DNA from: Acidobacteria bacterium Ga0077534
GTDB lineage: Bacteria; Acidobacteriota; Blastocatellia; Pyrinomonadales; Pyrinomonadaceae
Direction: 5' to 3'
Assembly: GCA_001464455.1 (NCBI GenBank)
Contig: LNEI01000018.1
Location: forward strand, 248,001 to 312,000
DNA: 64,000 nucleotides
The number at the start of each line of letters is the position of its first letter. The stretch's first letter is position 1. Below are positions 18,804 to 28,248 of the stretch, piece after piece. A program made the position numbers and the translations under genes. Below the pieces are notes generated by a model. It had not been told where the DNA came from. It saw only the letters and a program-made list of their open reading frames with translations, and did not search any database.

Positions 18804-20024
18804 TCAGTGTCCTTGCCCGTGCTCAACGGCCTCTTCGAAGTAAGGATCGTTCGCCGGAACGATCGGCCGCTTCATCAACTCACCTAAAAACCACCACAAC
18901 CAGATACCACCAACTGCTATAGGTGCGACAAAATCCATCCAGCTAACGTAGAACGCTCCCTTCTCCAGCATGCCCGGATCAACTCGCGGAGTTGGCCCGA
19001 TCTGGTAGAACATATCCACGAGGCGCATAAATAGTATGAATCCGCCGATCGAAGCGAGCAGCTTTGCCTGTCGCTTGAGATCTCGTTTCAAAAGCAGAAG
19101 GTACGGAAAAACGAAGTGGAAAAGTATTAAAGCAATTCCGATATAGGCCCAACCGCCCTTCATTCGCGTCAGGAACCAGCCAGTCTCTTCGGGTAGGTTA
19201 CCCGACCAGATGATGAGGAACTGCGAAAAATTGAAGTATGCCCAAACCATAGTTAGAGCGAGCATCAATTTGCCGATGTCGTGAAAATGCTTCTTTCCGA
19301 GAACCGCGTTCATCGGAGATCTGTCCATCAACCAGGCCAGAACGATAACGCAGAAGCAGAATGTGCTAAGCCCCCAGCCGGCGACAAAGAGAAGCCCCCA
19401 AATGGTCGAGAACCAGTGCGGGTCGAGCGTCATCAGCCAGTCAACGACCGCAAAGGTGACAACCAGGGCATAAATGACCATCGTCGGCCCAGAGAATCGC
19501 GAAGCCCGCTCTAAAATGAGACGCGACTCTTCAACCGTTCCGGCCTTATCCTGATCGCGACCCCATTTGTTCAGCAAATAAACCATTATGCCGAACAATG
19601 CAAAATAGATCGCCGACCGAAGTATCCAGAACCACGAGGTCATGTACGCCCCGCGATGGACCATTGAATAATCGTCCGGCGGCAGATGGGTCCACTCGTA
19701 TGCCTTTCCAAAGTAGACGCCCAATGCGAGCGGGATAAAAAGGATCACCATGAGCGGAAGCGTTCTCGATCCCGCCTCAACAATACGGCGGATCACAACG
19801 CCCCACGCTCCGCCGGTCAGGTACTGAAGCATCAGCACGCCAAGCGAGCCAAAACATAGGCCGCCCCAGAAAATGTATCCCAGAAGCCACGAGCGAATTG
19901 CTTGCTCCGTATTAAAATACGCACCGACCGCGACGGCGAGAAGAGCGATGCCGCCTACGCCGAGGGCCACCGTCCTTAAACCGCCGATCTCGGCAGGAGC
20001 TTTGTAATTTTCAGGATTCGCCAT
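18804..20024 (-). CDS. actF: Alternative complex III subunit ActF (NrfD-like)
   Basis: The 406-residue protein has about ten hydrophobic helices. Conserved stretches such as WLLGYIFWGGLCFGSLG, DYSMVHRGAYMTSWFW and ALTMVWAYFNFSQFLIIWSGNLPEE mark the quinol:cytochrome c oxidoreductase quinone-binding subunit. In ACIII structures, ActC and ActF are NrfD-like subunits related to each other; quinol oxidation is assigned mainly to ActC, and ActF is implicated in proton movement. The gene follows actE with only a two-base gap. It is intact. Confidence 0.93.
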   Translation of the reverse strand: MANPENYKAPAEIGGLRTVALGVGGIALLAVAVGAYFNTEQAIRSWLLGYIFWGGLCFGSLGVLMLQYLTGGAWGVVIRRIVEAGSRTLPLMVILFIPLALGVYFGKAYEWTHLPPDDYSMVHRGAYMTSWFWILRSAIYFALFGIMVYLLNKWGRDQDKAGTVEESRLILERASRFSGPTMVIYALVVTFAVVDWLMTLDPHWFSTIWGLLFVAGWGLSTFCFCVIVLAWLMDRSPMNAVLGKKHFHDIGKLMLALTMVWAYFNFSQFLIIWSGNLPEETGWFLTRMKGGWAYIGIALILFHFVFPYLLLLKRDLKRQAKLLASIGGFILFMRLVDMFYQIGPTPRVDPGMLEKGAFYVSWMDFVAPIAVGGIWLWWFLGELMKRPIVPANDPYFEEAVEHGQGH

Positions 20025-20026
20025 TT

Positions 20027-20770
20027 TTACGGTTTTCCTCCGGTTGGTGTATCGCCCGACTTCGGAGGTGCTGAGCCCGGCCCAGTCTTAGTAGTATCTG
20101 TTTTCAAAGCATTTTCCGGGTTCTGACTAACCTGAAGTGCCCTGATGTATGCGACGATCGCCCAGCGATCGGCAGGCTGGATGACGTGAGCGTAGCCATT
20201 CATCTTTCCCCAGCCATTACTTATTACGTCATAAAAGTGGCCGACCGGTGCATTTCTTAAACGGTCGTCATTGTACGTCGGAGGCTTGGAAAAACCCCGG
20301 CGAACGATCATTCCGTCGCCGTTGCCGAGTGGGCCGTGGCAAACGATGCAGTAAATGTTGTAACGTTCCTGCCCACGGTCGACCAATTCCTTGGTTACCG
20401 GGATCGGAAACTCGTCGATCGCATTTGGAAACGAAGTTACAAGCGTGTTGCCCGTCGCGTCCATCGTGGTAGCGGCCTGTGCCGCAGGATTAGGATTGTC
20501 TACCTTGCCCGTGTAGAAGGCCTTGTTTTCGCGAAGCTGGCCACGCGGAATAGTACCCTCGACCATGTCACGCGAACCGCGCTTGTCACTAAAAAACTCG
20601 CTCTTCTTATAGGCCTTGTAACGCGGCTGATCCTGCATGTCGGATCGAACGCCGCACGCTGTGAGGAAGGTGAAAGTCAAAAGGCAGAAGGCAAAACCCA
20701 AGCGCTTGAAGACATCTTTGCCTTTAGCCTTTCGCCTTTTGTCTTGAACTGCGAGGTTATTCATCAACAT
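20027..20770 (-). CDS. actE: Alternative complex III cytochrome c subunit ActE, lipoprotein
   Basis: The ATG at 20770 is chosen because AGGAGG lies six bases upstream. The protein has a lipoprotein-type signal ending in TACG and a single cytochrome c domain with CIVCH and a later Met. It would accept electrons from the ActA/ActB Fe-S and haem chain. The start overlaps the end of actD by 14 bases. The signal peptide and the basic stretch before it (KRRKAKGK) are encoded by a dispersed GGCAAAAGG-type repeat, which is unusual; see findings. Confidence 0.9.
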   Translation of the reverse strand: MLMNNLAVQDKRRKAKGKDVFKRLGFAFCLLTFTFLTACGVRSDMQDQPRYKAYKKSEFFSDKRGSRDMVEGTIPRGQLRENKAFYTGKVDNPNPAAQAATTMDATGNTLVTSFPNAIDEFPIPVTKELVDRGQERYNIYCIVCHGPLGNGDGMIVRRGFSKPPTYNDDRLRNAPVGHFYDVISNGWGKMNGYAHVIQPADRWAIVAYIRALQVSQNPENALKTDTTKTGPGSAPPKSGDTPTGGKP

Positions 20771-21290
20771 CGAACACCTCCTGAGCATTAAGGCCTTCCA
20801 TAAACTTTCTGGTTTCTGAGTAATCGTATTTCTCGTCCTTCGCTTCGATCAGCAAGAAAAATTTTTCTCTGGTCGCCAGTGCAAATCGCGGCACGTTAAA
20901 GACCGGATGGTACGGCGATGGAAGCCCGTTCATAAACAACATTCCAAAGACCGCGACAAAGGCCGCGAAGAGGATCGTTAATTCGTAAGCGGGCGGCACA
21001 AATGCCGGAAGGCTAAAGTGCGGACGGCCTCCGACGATGATCGGCCACTCAATAACGTGCACAAAAACCTGCAGGCCGATGCCCGCACAAAGGCCGGTGA
21101 CACCGCCGGCAAAGATCAAATACGGCAGGATGCTTCGCTTGATCCCCAAAGCCTCGTCGATCTCGTGCAGCGGAAACGGCGAGAACGCATCGGTCTTCGT
21201 GTATCCCGCATCGCGCACCGCTCGAGCGGCGTCGACGAGTTCCGTCGCCGTGTCGAATTCAGCCATTATGCCGTGAAGTTTGCTTCCCAT
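20757..21290 (-). CDS. actD: Alternative complex III subunit ActD (DUF3341)
   Basis: The 177-residue protein begins with a small soluble alpha/beta part (GIMAEFDTATELVDAARAVRDAGY) followed by FSPFPLHEIDEALG and two hydrophobic helices, exactly the DUF3341 layout of ActD. A C-terminal soluble tail ends near NAQEVFDVDE. ActD is a membrane subunit of ACIII without cofactors. The neighbours, ActC and ActE, confirm the assignment. Confidence 0.92.
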   Translation of the reverse strand: MGSKLHGIMAEFDTATELVDAARAVRDAGYTKTDAFSPFPLHEIDEALGIKRSILPYLIFAGGVTGLCAGIGLQVFVHVIEWPIIVGGRPHFSLPAFVPPAYELTILFAAFVAVFGMLFMNGLPSPYHPVFNVPRFALATREKFFLLIEAKDEKYDYSETRKFMEGLNAQEVFDVDE

Positions 21291-21330
21291 AACAGTTTTC
21301 GATGACCAATGTCGGGGACTTAAAGATCTT

Positions 21331-21361
21331 ACTGACCACTTGCCACCGACTGCTGACCACT
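21331..21361. repeat. Dispersed CTGACCACT-type repeat between actC and actD
   Basis: CTGACCAC occurs twice with a related TGCCACCGACTG unit between the copies. This repeat style (AGTGGTCAG read on the other strand) is like the unit at 17275. It abuts the actC stop codon at 21360. Confidence 0.45.
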
Positions 21362-22811
21362 ATTTCTTCGGCGGATCCGTCTTGTCGTACGTATCCTCAA
21401 CCTCGTTTACGTTCTCCTCAAAATCCTGATGATGCCCGTGCACATGGGCGTCCGGCAAAAGCGTACGCACTTCGAAGATCGAAATGATCGGCACGAAACG
21501 CACGAACAGGTACAGCAGCGTAAAGAACAGACCTATCGTTCCGATGAACATCGACCAATCCCAGATTCGCGGGCTGTACATTGCCCACGATGATGGCAGA
21601 AAGTCACGGTGCAGGCTTGTGACGATGATCACAAATCGTTCGAGCCACATACCGACCGATACGATGATCGAGATCACGAAGAGCCAGAATTCGCTGTTCC
21701 GGAACCGCTCGAACCACAAAAGCTGGATCGACGCTCCGTTACAGAAGATCAGCAACCAGTACGACCACCAATACGGGCCTTCCCAGATGCGGTTCTTGAC
21801 CATGAACACTTCGTACTGCGAAGCGCTGTACCAGCCAAAGAAGCCTTCCATCGCGTAGCCGTAAACTACGATCAAGCCGGTCGCAAGCATGACCTTGGCC
21901 ATGTAGACGAGGTGCTGATGGGTAATGAAATCCTGCATCCCGTACCAACGCCTAAGCGGGATACAAAGGATGAGAACCATCGCGAACCCTGCAAACACAG
22001 CTCCCGCAACAAAGTACGGCGGGAAGATCGTCGCGTGCCATCCCGGAACCTGTGAAACCGAGAAGTCGAACGAAACGATCGAGTGAACCGATAGAACCAG
22101 CGGCGTCGAAAGCCCGGCGAGAATGAGATACGTGATCTCATATCGATGCCAATGACGGGCCGAGCCGCGCCATCCCCACGAGAGGATGCCGTAAGCAAAT
22201 TTGAAATACTTATTCTTTGCCCGGTCGCGAAGCGTCGCAAAATCGGGTATCAAACCGACGTACCAGAACAAAAGCGACACCGTCGCATAGGTCGAAACAG
22301 CAAAAACGTCCCAAATAAGGGGCGAGCGGAAGTTCGGCCAGATGCCCATCGTATTCGGATACGGGAACAGCCAGTACGCCGCGAGCCAAGGACGGCCTGT
22401 ATGAAGCAGCGGAAACATCGCGGCGCAGGCCACGGCGAAGAGCGTCATTGCCTCGGCAAATCGGTTGATCGACGTTCGCCATTTTTGGTTCATCAGCAGC
22501 AGGATCGCTGAGATGAGCGTTCCGGCGTGGCCGATGCCGATCCACCAAACAAAGTTGATGATGTCGAAAGCCCAACCGACTGGCTGGTTATTTCCCCAAA
22601 CCCCGATACCGTTAGCCAAAAGCCAGATCACGCTGAAAAGCAGAAGCTGCGCGACCATGAACGAGATACCAAAACCGATGAACCAATGAAAGGGCGTGCG
22701 CTTCTTGAGCGTGATATCACTGATCTTGTCAGTGACACTCGCAAAGTCGTGCGTACCTTCAACCATTGCCGGATGAAGTTTTTCTTGAAGTTCTTTATCT
22801 TCGATCTTCAT
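21360..22811 (-). CDS. actC: Alternative complex III subunit ActC (NrfD-like quinol-oxidising subunit)
   Basis: The 483-residue protein has about ten helices in the NrfD/polysulfide-reductase membrane fold. Regions such as NFVWWIGIGHAGTLISAILLL (shown in part), WYVGLIPDFATLRDR and SVHSIVSFDFSVSQVPGWHAT match the ACIII large membrane subunit, where the conserved His and Asp residues line the quinol site. The stop of actB and the start of actC share one base (22811). Length and order agree with known ACIII operons. Confidence 0.95.
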   Translation of the reverse strand: MKIEDKELQEKLHPAMVEGTHDFASVTDKISDITLKKRTPFHWFIGFGISFMVAQLLLFSVIWLLANGIGVWGNNQPVGWAFDIINFVWWIGIGHAGTLISAILLLMNQKWRTSINRFAEAMTLFAVACAAMFPLLHTGRPWLAAYWLFPYPNTMGIWPNFRSPLIWDVFAVSTYATVSLLFWYVGLIPDFATLRDRAKNKYFKFAYGILSWGWRGSARHWHRYEITYLILAGLSTPLVLSVHSIVSFDFSVSQVPGWHATIFPPYFVAGAVFAGFAMVLILCIPLRRWYGMQDFITHQHLVYMAKVMLATGLIVVYGYAMEGFFGWYSASQYEVFMVKNRIWEGPYWWSYWLLIFCNGASIQLLWFERFRNSEFWLFVISIIVSVGMWLERFVIIVTSLHRDFLPSSWAMYSPRIWDWSMFIGTIGLFFTLLYLFVRFVPIISIFEVRTLLPDAHVHGHHQDFEENVNEVEDTYDKTDPPKK

Positions 22812-25800
22812 TAATGAGCTTCGCCTCCCGCCTTCTTCTCGGTCTTAGGAGCCGCCTTTTTCTTTTGAGGCGGCGGAACTTTGTAATCCGGCATTTCCTT
22901 ATTCTGGTTCTTAAGGCTCGACATGTATGTCGTTCTCGGCTGCGTGTTCAACTCGTTGAGCAGCTTGTAATCGCGATGATCTTTCTTTGCCTTCGCGATG
23001 TTGCTGTTGGCATCATGAAGATCGCCAAAAATGATCGCACCGGTCGGGCAGGCCGATTGACACGCGGTCATTACCTCGCCGTCACGGACCTTGCGTCCAT
23101 CTTTCTCAGCCTCGATCCTGGCAGCAGAGATACGCTGCGTACAGAAAGTGCATTTCTCCATTACACCGCGGCTTCTGACCGAAACCTCAGGGTTTCGCAT
23201 CAGCTTGTACTGCGGCGTGTTCCAATCCTGATACAGTAGGAAGTTAAAGCGTCGAACTTTGTAAGGGCAGTTATTCGAACAGTAACGGGTCCCGACACAG
23301 CGGTTGTAGACCATGTCGTTAAGCCCTTCGGCACTGTGGACGGTAGCGTGTACCGGACACACGACCTCGCACGGAGCCTGTTCGCACTGCATACAGAGAA
23401 CGGGCTGGAAATGCGGGCCCTCAGGGCCGTTGATATCTCCGGCGTAGTACGCATCGACGCGAAGCCAGTTCATTTCGCGGCTTCGCTCGACTTGTTCCTT
23501 GCCAACCACCGGAATGTTGTTTTCCGATTGGCAGGCGATAACGCAGGCATTGCAGCCGACACAGGAATTGAGGTCGATCGACATCGCCCACTTGTAATTC
23601 TGGTTGTAAACGGCCTGATGCTCTTCGTAGGGGTACATCGACTTGGGATATTCGTCGTGCTGATGTCCCATGTCCGGATGAGCCTTGTAATCTTCGAGAT
23701 CCCAAACGCGTAGCAGGTCGCGGCCTTCCATGTTGAAATGGATCTGTGTCGATGCCACGGTCCCTTGCTCGCCTGTTCGCGTCACCTCGCCGAAACCGTA
23801 GTTCATGGCATCCGAGCGGCGAACGTCAAACGCGTTGTAACCGATGCCGGTGCCGACCTTTCCGGCCCGTGTGCGGCCGTAACCCATATGGATCGTGATG
23901 ACATCATCCGGTTGGCCGGGCGTGACCCACATCGGAACCGGCTTCTGAATATCGGCACCCTGATACTTTAAGGTAACAAGGTCGGAGAACTGATTGCCGC
24001 CTTTTGTATTGATAAAACTCGCCCCTTGGGCGCCACCGGCGTACTCGCGGTCATCATTCCCCGCGTTTATCCCGAGACGCTTTGCGGTAGCTGGGCTGAT
24101 GAGTGCAACGTTTTCCCAGGTGACCTTGTTGATAGGGTTGGGAAGTTCCTGGAGCCAGCCGTTGTTAGCAAATCGGCCGTCATAAATGCTCGGATCCGGG
24201 AGAATGCTGATCTCTAGCGGGCCGCTCGCCGTCGGCTTTACTTCGGGCTGAGCAAGAAATGCGGTTGTCGCCGTGACCGTTTTCGGAGCTGCTGCCGTTC
24301 CCGGAACAACACCATCGTGCACAGCTTTTCTCCAATTATCTTCAAACGTCTTTGCCGCACCAGCCGCTGGGGCCGCTGCCGGAGTTGCCGTCGCAACCGG
24401 GGTCGCTGACGCTGCAACCGGCGGCTTTGTCTCAGTTGTCGGAGCACTTTTCGCAGGATCACCTGCCGTTGTGGTTTCAGCCGCCTGTGTATTTGCAGGA
24501 TCCTTTGGCTCGGCTGGCTTGGCCGCAACCGCGGCTGCCGGCTTGATATCAGTCCGCTGCCAATATTCCTTTACGATGTCGTAGTCTTTCTTATCAAAGC
24601 CCTCTTTGAAGAAAAGCTGAACGATCTCGTGAACGCTTCGGCTGTCATAGAGCGGAGCGATGAGCGGCTGGGTCAGAGATGCGGTGCCATCGTAAGCTCG
24701 ACCGTCGGTCCAGGTTTCGAGGTAATGTTTCTCGCTGACGTGCCAGAAACACTGTTCAGCGGTCTCGTCGAAATACTGGCCGAGATGAACCGTCACTCCG
24801 GCTTTCCGCATGCGTTCCGCGTTCAATTTCAGGTCAGCGGGGGTATTGTAAACCGGGTTTCCGCCAAGGATCACCAGGAGCTTCACTTTTCCGCCATCGA
24901 TGTCGGCGATCAGTTCTTTTAACTGTTCAAGCTGCGTTCTTTCAGAGTTTGGCGAAAGCGGGTCAATGTAGGTTACCGTTTCACCGATGTTCCCCAGAGC
25001 AGAATTGATAGCGTGAGCAACCGCATGGACCATCGCCGGCTGATTGTCGCCTGCAACCACGAGCGACTTGCCCTTGTAAGCCGCGAGGTCTTTCGCCATC
25101 GCCGCTATCCAGGCGGCGTTCTCCGTATAGGTGGAGTTTGCACCTGCAACGCCTAGAGCCTTCGCAACCGCCTTGGCAACCTCGCCCATTTGACTCGGCT
25201 TGACCGCAATGCGGTGTTCAGCTTTCGCTCCGGTGAGGGTTATCGTAGTTTCGATCGAATAGAGGCGATTTGTGGTGTCCTTTCCGTCTCCGTAGCGGCG
25301 GCCGTCCGCAAAATCCTTGATGTAGGCAACGTTGAAGCCCGAAAAAATGTCAGCATCAAGCGAAAGGATGCGTTCGGCCTTCTCAAACTTGTAAACAGGC
25401 TGAACCGGCGAGCCAAATGCCATCTTCGTCCCTGCGAGGACGTTATCCTGATTGACCGGCTCGTACTGGACCCACTTTGCGTTGGCAAATTCAGATTTAA
25501 GGCGAGTGAACTGATCTATCAGCGAAGGCGATGTGACGGTTTCGGTCAAGAACCTAATGCCGGCCCCGCCATCTACCCGATTCTGCTCGATCGCAGCCCG
25601 GAACTCGGGAACAAACATTTCCCAGGTCTTCGGATTGCCACGATAATTGATCTCCTGGGACCGGTCCGGGTCGTACATTCCCAGCAGCGATGCCTGTGCG
25701 AGAACGTCCGTGGCCCCGCGGCTTCCCGGGTGATCGGGATTGCCTTCGATCTTGACCGGACGGCCGTCGTATGACCTTGCGAGTAGCCCCACCGAAACGC

Positions 25801-26134
25801 CTGACAGCGTCATCGTGGTCGCAAAAAAGTTCGCCTTGCCGGGCAACATGCCTTCGACGGGATTGACGTACGGGACGATCTTTTCGGGCGGTTGGATGAC
25901 GCATCCGCTGAGCCCCGCGAGAGCAAGTGACGCTCCCATCACCTTAACGAAATTGCGGCGGCTCAGGCTGCTGTCCCATTGCTCGATCTCATGCGGATAT
26001 TCCTCGGCGATCAGGCGTCTGAACTCCGGAGTATCGGCCTGCTCTTCGAGGCTTCGCCAGTATTCTTTCCCCTCTTTAGCGAGTATCTGGTCGCGTATTG
26101 AGGCAAAATTTGTTTTGCTTGCTGGGCTCGACAT
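22811..26134 (-). CDS. actB: Alternative complex III Fe-S/molybdopterin-like subunit ActB (fused form)
   Basis: The 1107-residue protein has an N-terminal Tat-variant region with SRRNFVKVMG and a lipobox-like LSGC. A molybdopterin-oxidoreductase-like domain (about 100-760) follows; in this family it lacks molybdenum cofactor. A ferredoxin-like domain at about 840-1060 has Cys clusters CVGCNACVIAC, CMQCEQAPCEVVC, CVGTRYCSNNC and CTFC...CQSACP, enough for four Fe-S clusters. The protein oxidises nothing by itself but relays electrons from quinol to ActA and ActE haems. A Pro/Ala/Thr-rich insertion at about 515-590 is unusual. It follows actA in the same direction. Confidence 0.95.
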   Translation of the reverse strand: MSSPASKTNFASIRDQILAKEGKEYWRSLEEQADTPEFRRLIAEEYPHEIEQWDSSLSRRNFVKVMGASLALAGLSGCVIQPPEKIVPYVNPVEGMLPGKANFFATTMTLSGVSVGLLARSYDGRPVKIEGNPDHPGSRGATDVLAQASLLGMYDPDRSQEINYRGNPKTWEMFVPEFRAAIEQNRVDGGAGIRFLTETVTSPSLIDQFTRLKSEFANAKWVQYEPVNQDNVLAGTKMAFGSPVQPVYKFEKAERILSLDADIFSGFNVAYIKDFADGRRYGDGKDTTNRLYSIETTITLTGAKAEHRIAVKPSQMGEVAKAVAKALGVAGANSTYTENAAWIAAMAKDLAAYKGKSLVVAGDNQPAMVHAVAHAINSALGNIGETVTYIDPLSPNSERTQLEQLKELIADIDGGKVKLLVILGGNPVYNTPADLKLNAERMRKAGVTVHLGQYFDETAEQCFWHVSEKHYLETWTDGRAYDGTASLTQPLIAPLYDSRSVHEIVQLFFKEGFDKKDYDIVKEYWQRTDIKPAAAVAAKPAEPKDPANTQAAETTTAGDPAKSAPTTETKPPVAASATPVATATPAAAPAAGAAKTFEDNWRKAVHDGVVPGTAAAPKTVTATTAFLAQPEVKPTASGPLEISILPDPSIYDGRFANNGWLQELPNPINKVTWENVALISPATAKRLGINAGNDDREYAGGAQGASFINTKGGNQFSDLVTLKYQGADIQKPVPMWVTPGQPDDVITIHMGYGRTRAGKVGTGIGYNAFDVRRSDAMNYGFGEVTRTGEQGTVASTQIHFNMEGRDLLRVWDLEDYKAHPDMGHQHDEYPKSMYPYEEHQAVYNQNYKWAMSIDLNSCVGCNACVIACQSENNIPVVGKEQVERSREMNWLRVDAYYAGDINGPEGPHFQPVLCMQCEQAPCEVVCPVHATVHSAEGLNDMVYNRCVGTRYCSNNCPYKVRRFNFLLYQDWNTPQYKLMRNPEVSVRSRGVMEKCTFCTQRISAARIEAEKDGRKVRDGEVMTACQSACPTGAIIFGDLHDANSNIAKAKKDHRDYKLLNELNTQPRTTYMSSLKNQNKEMPDYKVPPPQKKKAAPKTEKKAGGEAH

Positions 26135-26167
26135 TTTCGTTTTGCGTTTCCTTCTGTATTTGCAGCT

Positions 26168-26827
26168 CTACCTATGACAGGTTGAGCAGCTCGTCAACAT
26201 CTCTTTACTTCTGATCTTTAGGTCTGATTTCAGATCTAGCCGTTCTTTCGCATCGAGATCGCCATCTTTCCACTTCATGTTGTAGATCTCAGATTTCGGC
26301 CTGATAAACTTCTCCGGCTCACGGTGACAAGCGAGGCACCATTCCATTTGGAGCGTGTTCTGCTGATAGACCGCCGGCATGTTGTCTATCTCGCCGTGGC
26401 AAGTCGAACACCCGACGCCTTTTGCTACGTGAATGCTGTGGTTGAAGTAGGTGTACTCCGGCATATCGTGCACACGCTCCCACTCGATCGGCTTATTGTC
26501 ACGAAAACTTGCCTTTACGGGCTCCAGATATGGGCTGTCCGCCCAGATCTGGCTGTGGCAGTTCATACACGTCTGCGTCGGAGGCATACCGGCCGAGGCA
26601 GTCGTCTCCACAGTCGAATGGCAGTAACGGCAGTCAATTCCGTCGTCCCCGACGTGGTGTTTATGACTGAATTGTACAGGCTGCTGCTTTTCAACAAACT
26701 GACCCGTCAAATAAGAAGACCTGGCGAGCTGGGTGAAGGCAAATCCGCCCAACGCAGCTAGGACAACGCCCATGACCATGCTGATCCGGGCTATGTTGTT
26801 TGCACTTTTATTAAAAAATTGAGCCAT
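26168..26827 (-). CDS. actA: Alternative complex III pentahaem cytochrome ActA
   Basis: Five CxxCH motifs are visible: CRYCH, CMNCH, CSTCH, CLACH and CSTCH, the number known for ActA. An N-terminal hydrophobic helix (about 14-32) anchors the protein to the membrane. It is the first gene of the Act operon, so transcription should begin upstream of 26827. The protein carries electrons from the complex to downstream carriers. The length of 219 residues is normal. Confidence 0.95.
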   Translation of the reverse strand: MAQFFNKSANNIARISMVMGVVLAALGGFAFTQLARSSYLTGQFVEKQQPVQFSHKHHVGDDGIDCRYCHSTVETTASAGMPPTQTCMNCHSQIWADSPYLEPVKASFRDNKPIEWERVHDMPEYTYFNHSIHVAKGVGCSTCHGEIDNMPAVYQQNTLQMEWCLACHREPEKFIRPKSEIYNMKWKDGDLDAKERLDLKSDLKIRSKEMLTSCSTCHR

Positions 26828-26960
26828 TTTCGCAAACTCTCGTCAAGAACCTTACCTTACAGCGATCAGGCCTCGACCCATCCTCTTTCCTTTGCAGGAA
26901 GTCGAGAAGAATCCGTGAGGCCGCAGCTTTGCCGAATTGCTTACCGTAAAACTGTTTACG

Positions 26961-26988
26961 ATTCTACTAAAACTCAGAAAAACCGCAA
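26961..26988 (-). promoter_or_regulatory. Possible sigma-70-like promoter for the act-cox operon
   Basis: Reading the minus strand, TTGCGG (26983-26988) is separated by 16 bases from TAGAAT (26961-26966). It lies 134 bases upstream of actA. The region between actA (26827) and the ROK gene (27087) otherwise shows no gene. The match is only moderate, so this is a candidate. Confidence 0.35.
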
Positions 26989-27086
26989 ATTCCACTACTC
27001 AAAAATAATCTACCCCCTATCCAGCAGCAACAAGGGTGAAATAAGTTCCATTAATAAGTCGGATTATTCTTTTCAATCCCAATTAA

Positions 27087-28013
27087 TCAAGCCGCCTCGC
27101 GGCCAATAAAAGCCGCCCCGATAGCCGCCGCATTTGGCCCGAGCTCACCGGCAACGATGCTCGTGGCTTCGAACGACGGAGCAAACGAGAGCTCGCGTGC
27201 TCGGCTGATGATGCCGTTCAAAACTGCCTTTTTTGCCTGCATGATCGTACCGCCGATGACGATCCGCTCGATATTCAGGAGATTTATCACGCTTGCGATC
27301 GCTGTGCCGACGTAATGCCCCGTCCTGCCGAGCATCATCTGCGCAAAATCGTCCTCGCTTCTGGCTGCCTCGATGATATCAACTAGCTTCAGCGATTCCT
27401 CGCTAAGTTTCCCCAGCGATGACGTGCTGTCCTGATGAAACCTGCTGCGAGTTCGCCTTACCACGTTGTCTGCCGATGCAACATCCTCGAGCCTCATACC
27501 TTCGGAATTGATCGTCACGTAACCAAATTCACCTGCAAAACCCGAAGCCCCGTGCCATATCTCGCCATCAAAAATGAACGCACCGCCTACCCCGACGCCG
27601 AGTGTCGCATAGAAAAGGTCACGAGCACCGCGGCCAGCTCCGCAGCAAAATTCCCCGTACGCGGCCGCATTTGCGTCGTTCTCAAGCACAACGTCGAGGC
27701 CGGTCGCTTCGGTTATCGCTGCCCCGAGTTGCATTTCCGAGTGATCCGGAATGATCGCCGAATATGCCACCCGTCCCGAAGACCGATCTACCAATCCTGG
27801 TATGGCGACGCCGATCCGCGCGATCGGCTCTCCCGCCGGCTGCAGATCACGGACGATCTCGGCGAGCCGCGCCACTGTGTCGTCGGATCCGAGGATCTCC
27901 ACATCCGTCGACTTCTCGACGGCCCCATCGGGACTGAGCAATACAGCCCGCATCGAGGCGCTCGAAATTTCAACACCAATGCTGCGGGACGAACGATCCG
28001 GGGTACTAGCCAT
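27087..28013 (-). CDS. ROK-family sugar kinase or regulator
   Basis: The 308-residue protein has the ASKHA fold of ROK proteins. ATP-binding GVEISSASMRAVLLS-type phosphate 1, the FYATLGVGVGGAFI stretch, and VLENDANAAAYGE with catalytic Asp are visible. WHGASGFAGEFGYVTI is the segment where many ROK proteins carry zinc ligands, but the CGRRGC-like Cys cluster that follows in classical ROK proteins is not seen. There is no N-terminal DNA-binding domain, so it is likely a glucokinase-like enzyme. Substrate is uncertain. Confidence 0.85.
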   Translation of the reverse strand: MASTPDRSSRSIGVEISSASMRAVLLSPDGAVEKSTDVEILGSDDTVARLAEIVRDLQPAGEPIARIGVAIPGLVDRSSGRVAYSAIIPDHSEMQLGAAITEATGLDVVLENDANAAAYGEFCCGAGRGARDLFYATLGVGVGGAFIFDGEIWHGASGFAGEFGYVTINSEGMRLEDVASADNVVRRTRSRFHQDSTSSLGKLSEESLKLVDIIEAARSEDDFAQMMLGRTGHYVGTAIASVINLLNIERIVIGGTIMQAKKAVLNGIISRARELSFAPSFEATSIVAGELGPNAAAIGAAFIGREAA

Positions 28014-28171
28014 AAAAATTTTCTATCGGTTTGGGCGGAAACTAGCGCGATTTTAGACAGTACGAGCAGAGGTGTCAAATACCTTGCTCGAAGCGAGATG
28101 ACAGCGTCGTCGGGCACCCGCTTTCTACCTTTTTTCGGACCGTGGCGCAGTTTTCGGGGTATCGGGGCGTT

Positions 28172-28201
28172 TTGACTCTATCGCCCTGCTAAAGATACTC
28201 T
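28172..28201 (+). promoter_or_regulatory. Candidate promoter for the dedA gene
   Basis: TTGACT (28172-28177), an 18-base spacer and TACTCT (28196-28201) lie 47 bases before the DedA start codon. The match to the sigma-70 consensus is partial. The 235-base gap (28014-28248) holds no other feature I can support. Confidence 0.35.
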
Positions 28202-28248
28202 CTCAATGGCAGATTGCAGACGCCTGCCGCTGCCGGTTCAGTTTCTGT

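Noticed and set aside
24330-24560. Pro/Ala-rich stretch in actB as evidence of frameshift
   Set aside because: The frame stays open with matching domain sequence on both sides, so it is a linker insertion rather than an error.
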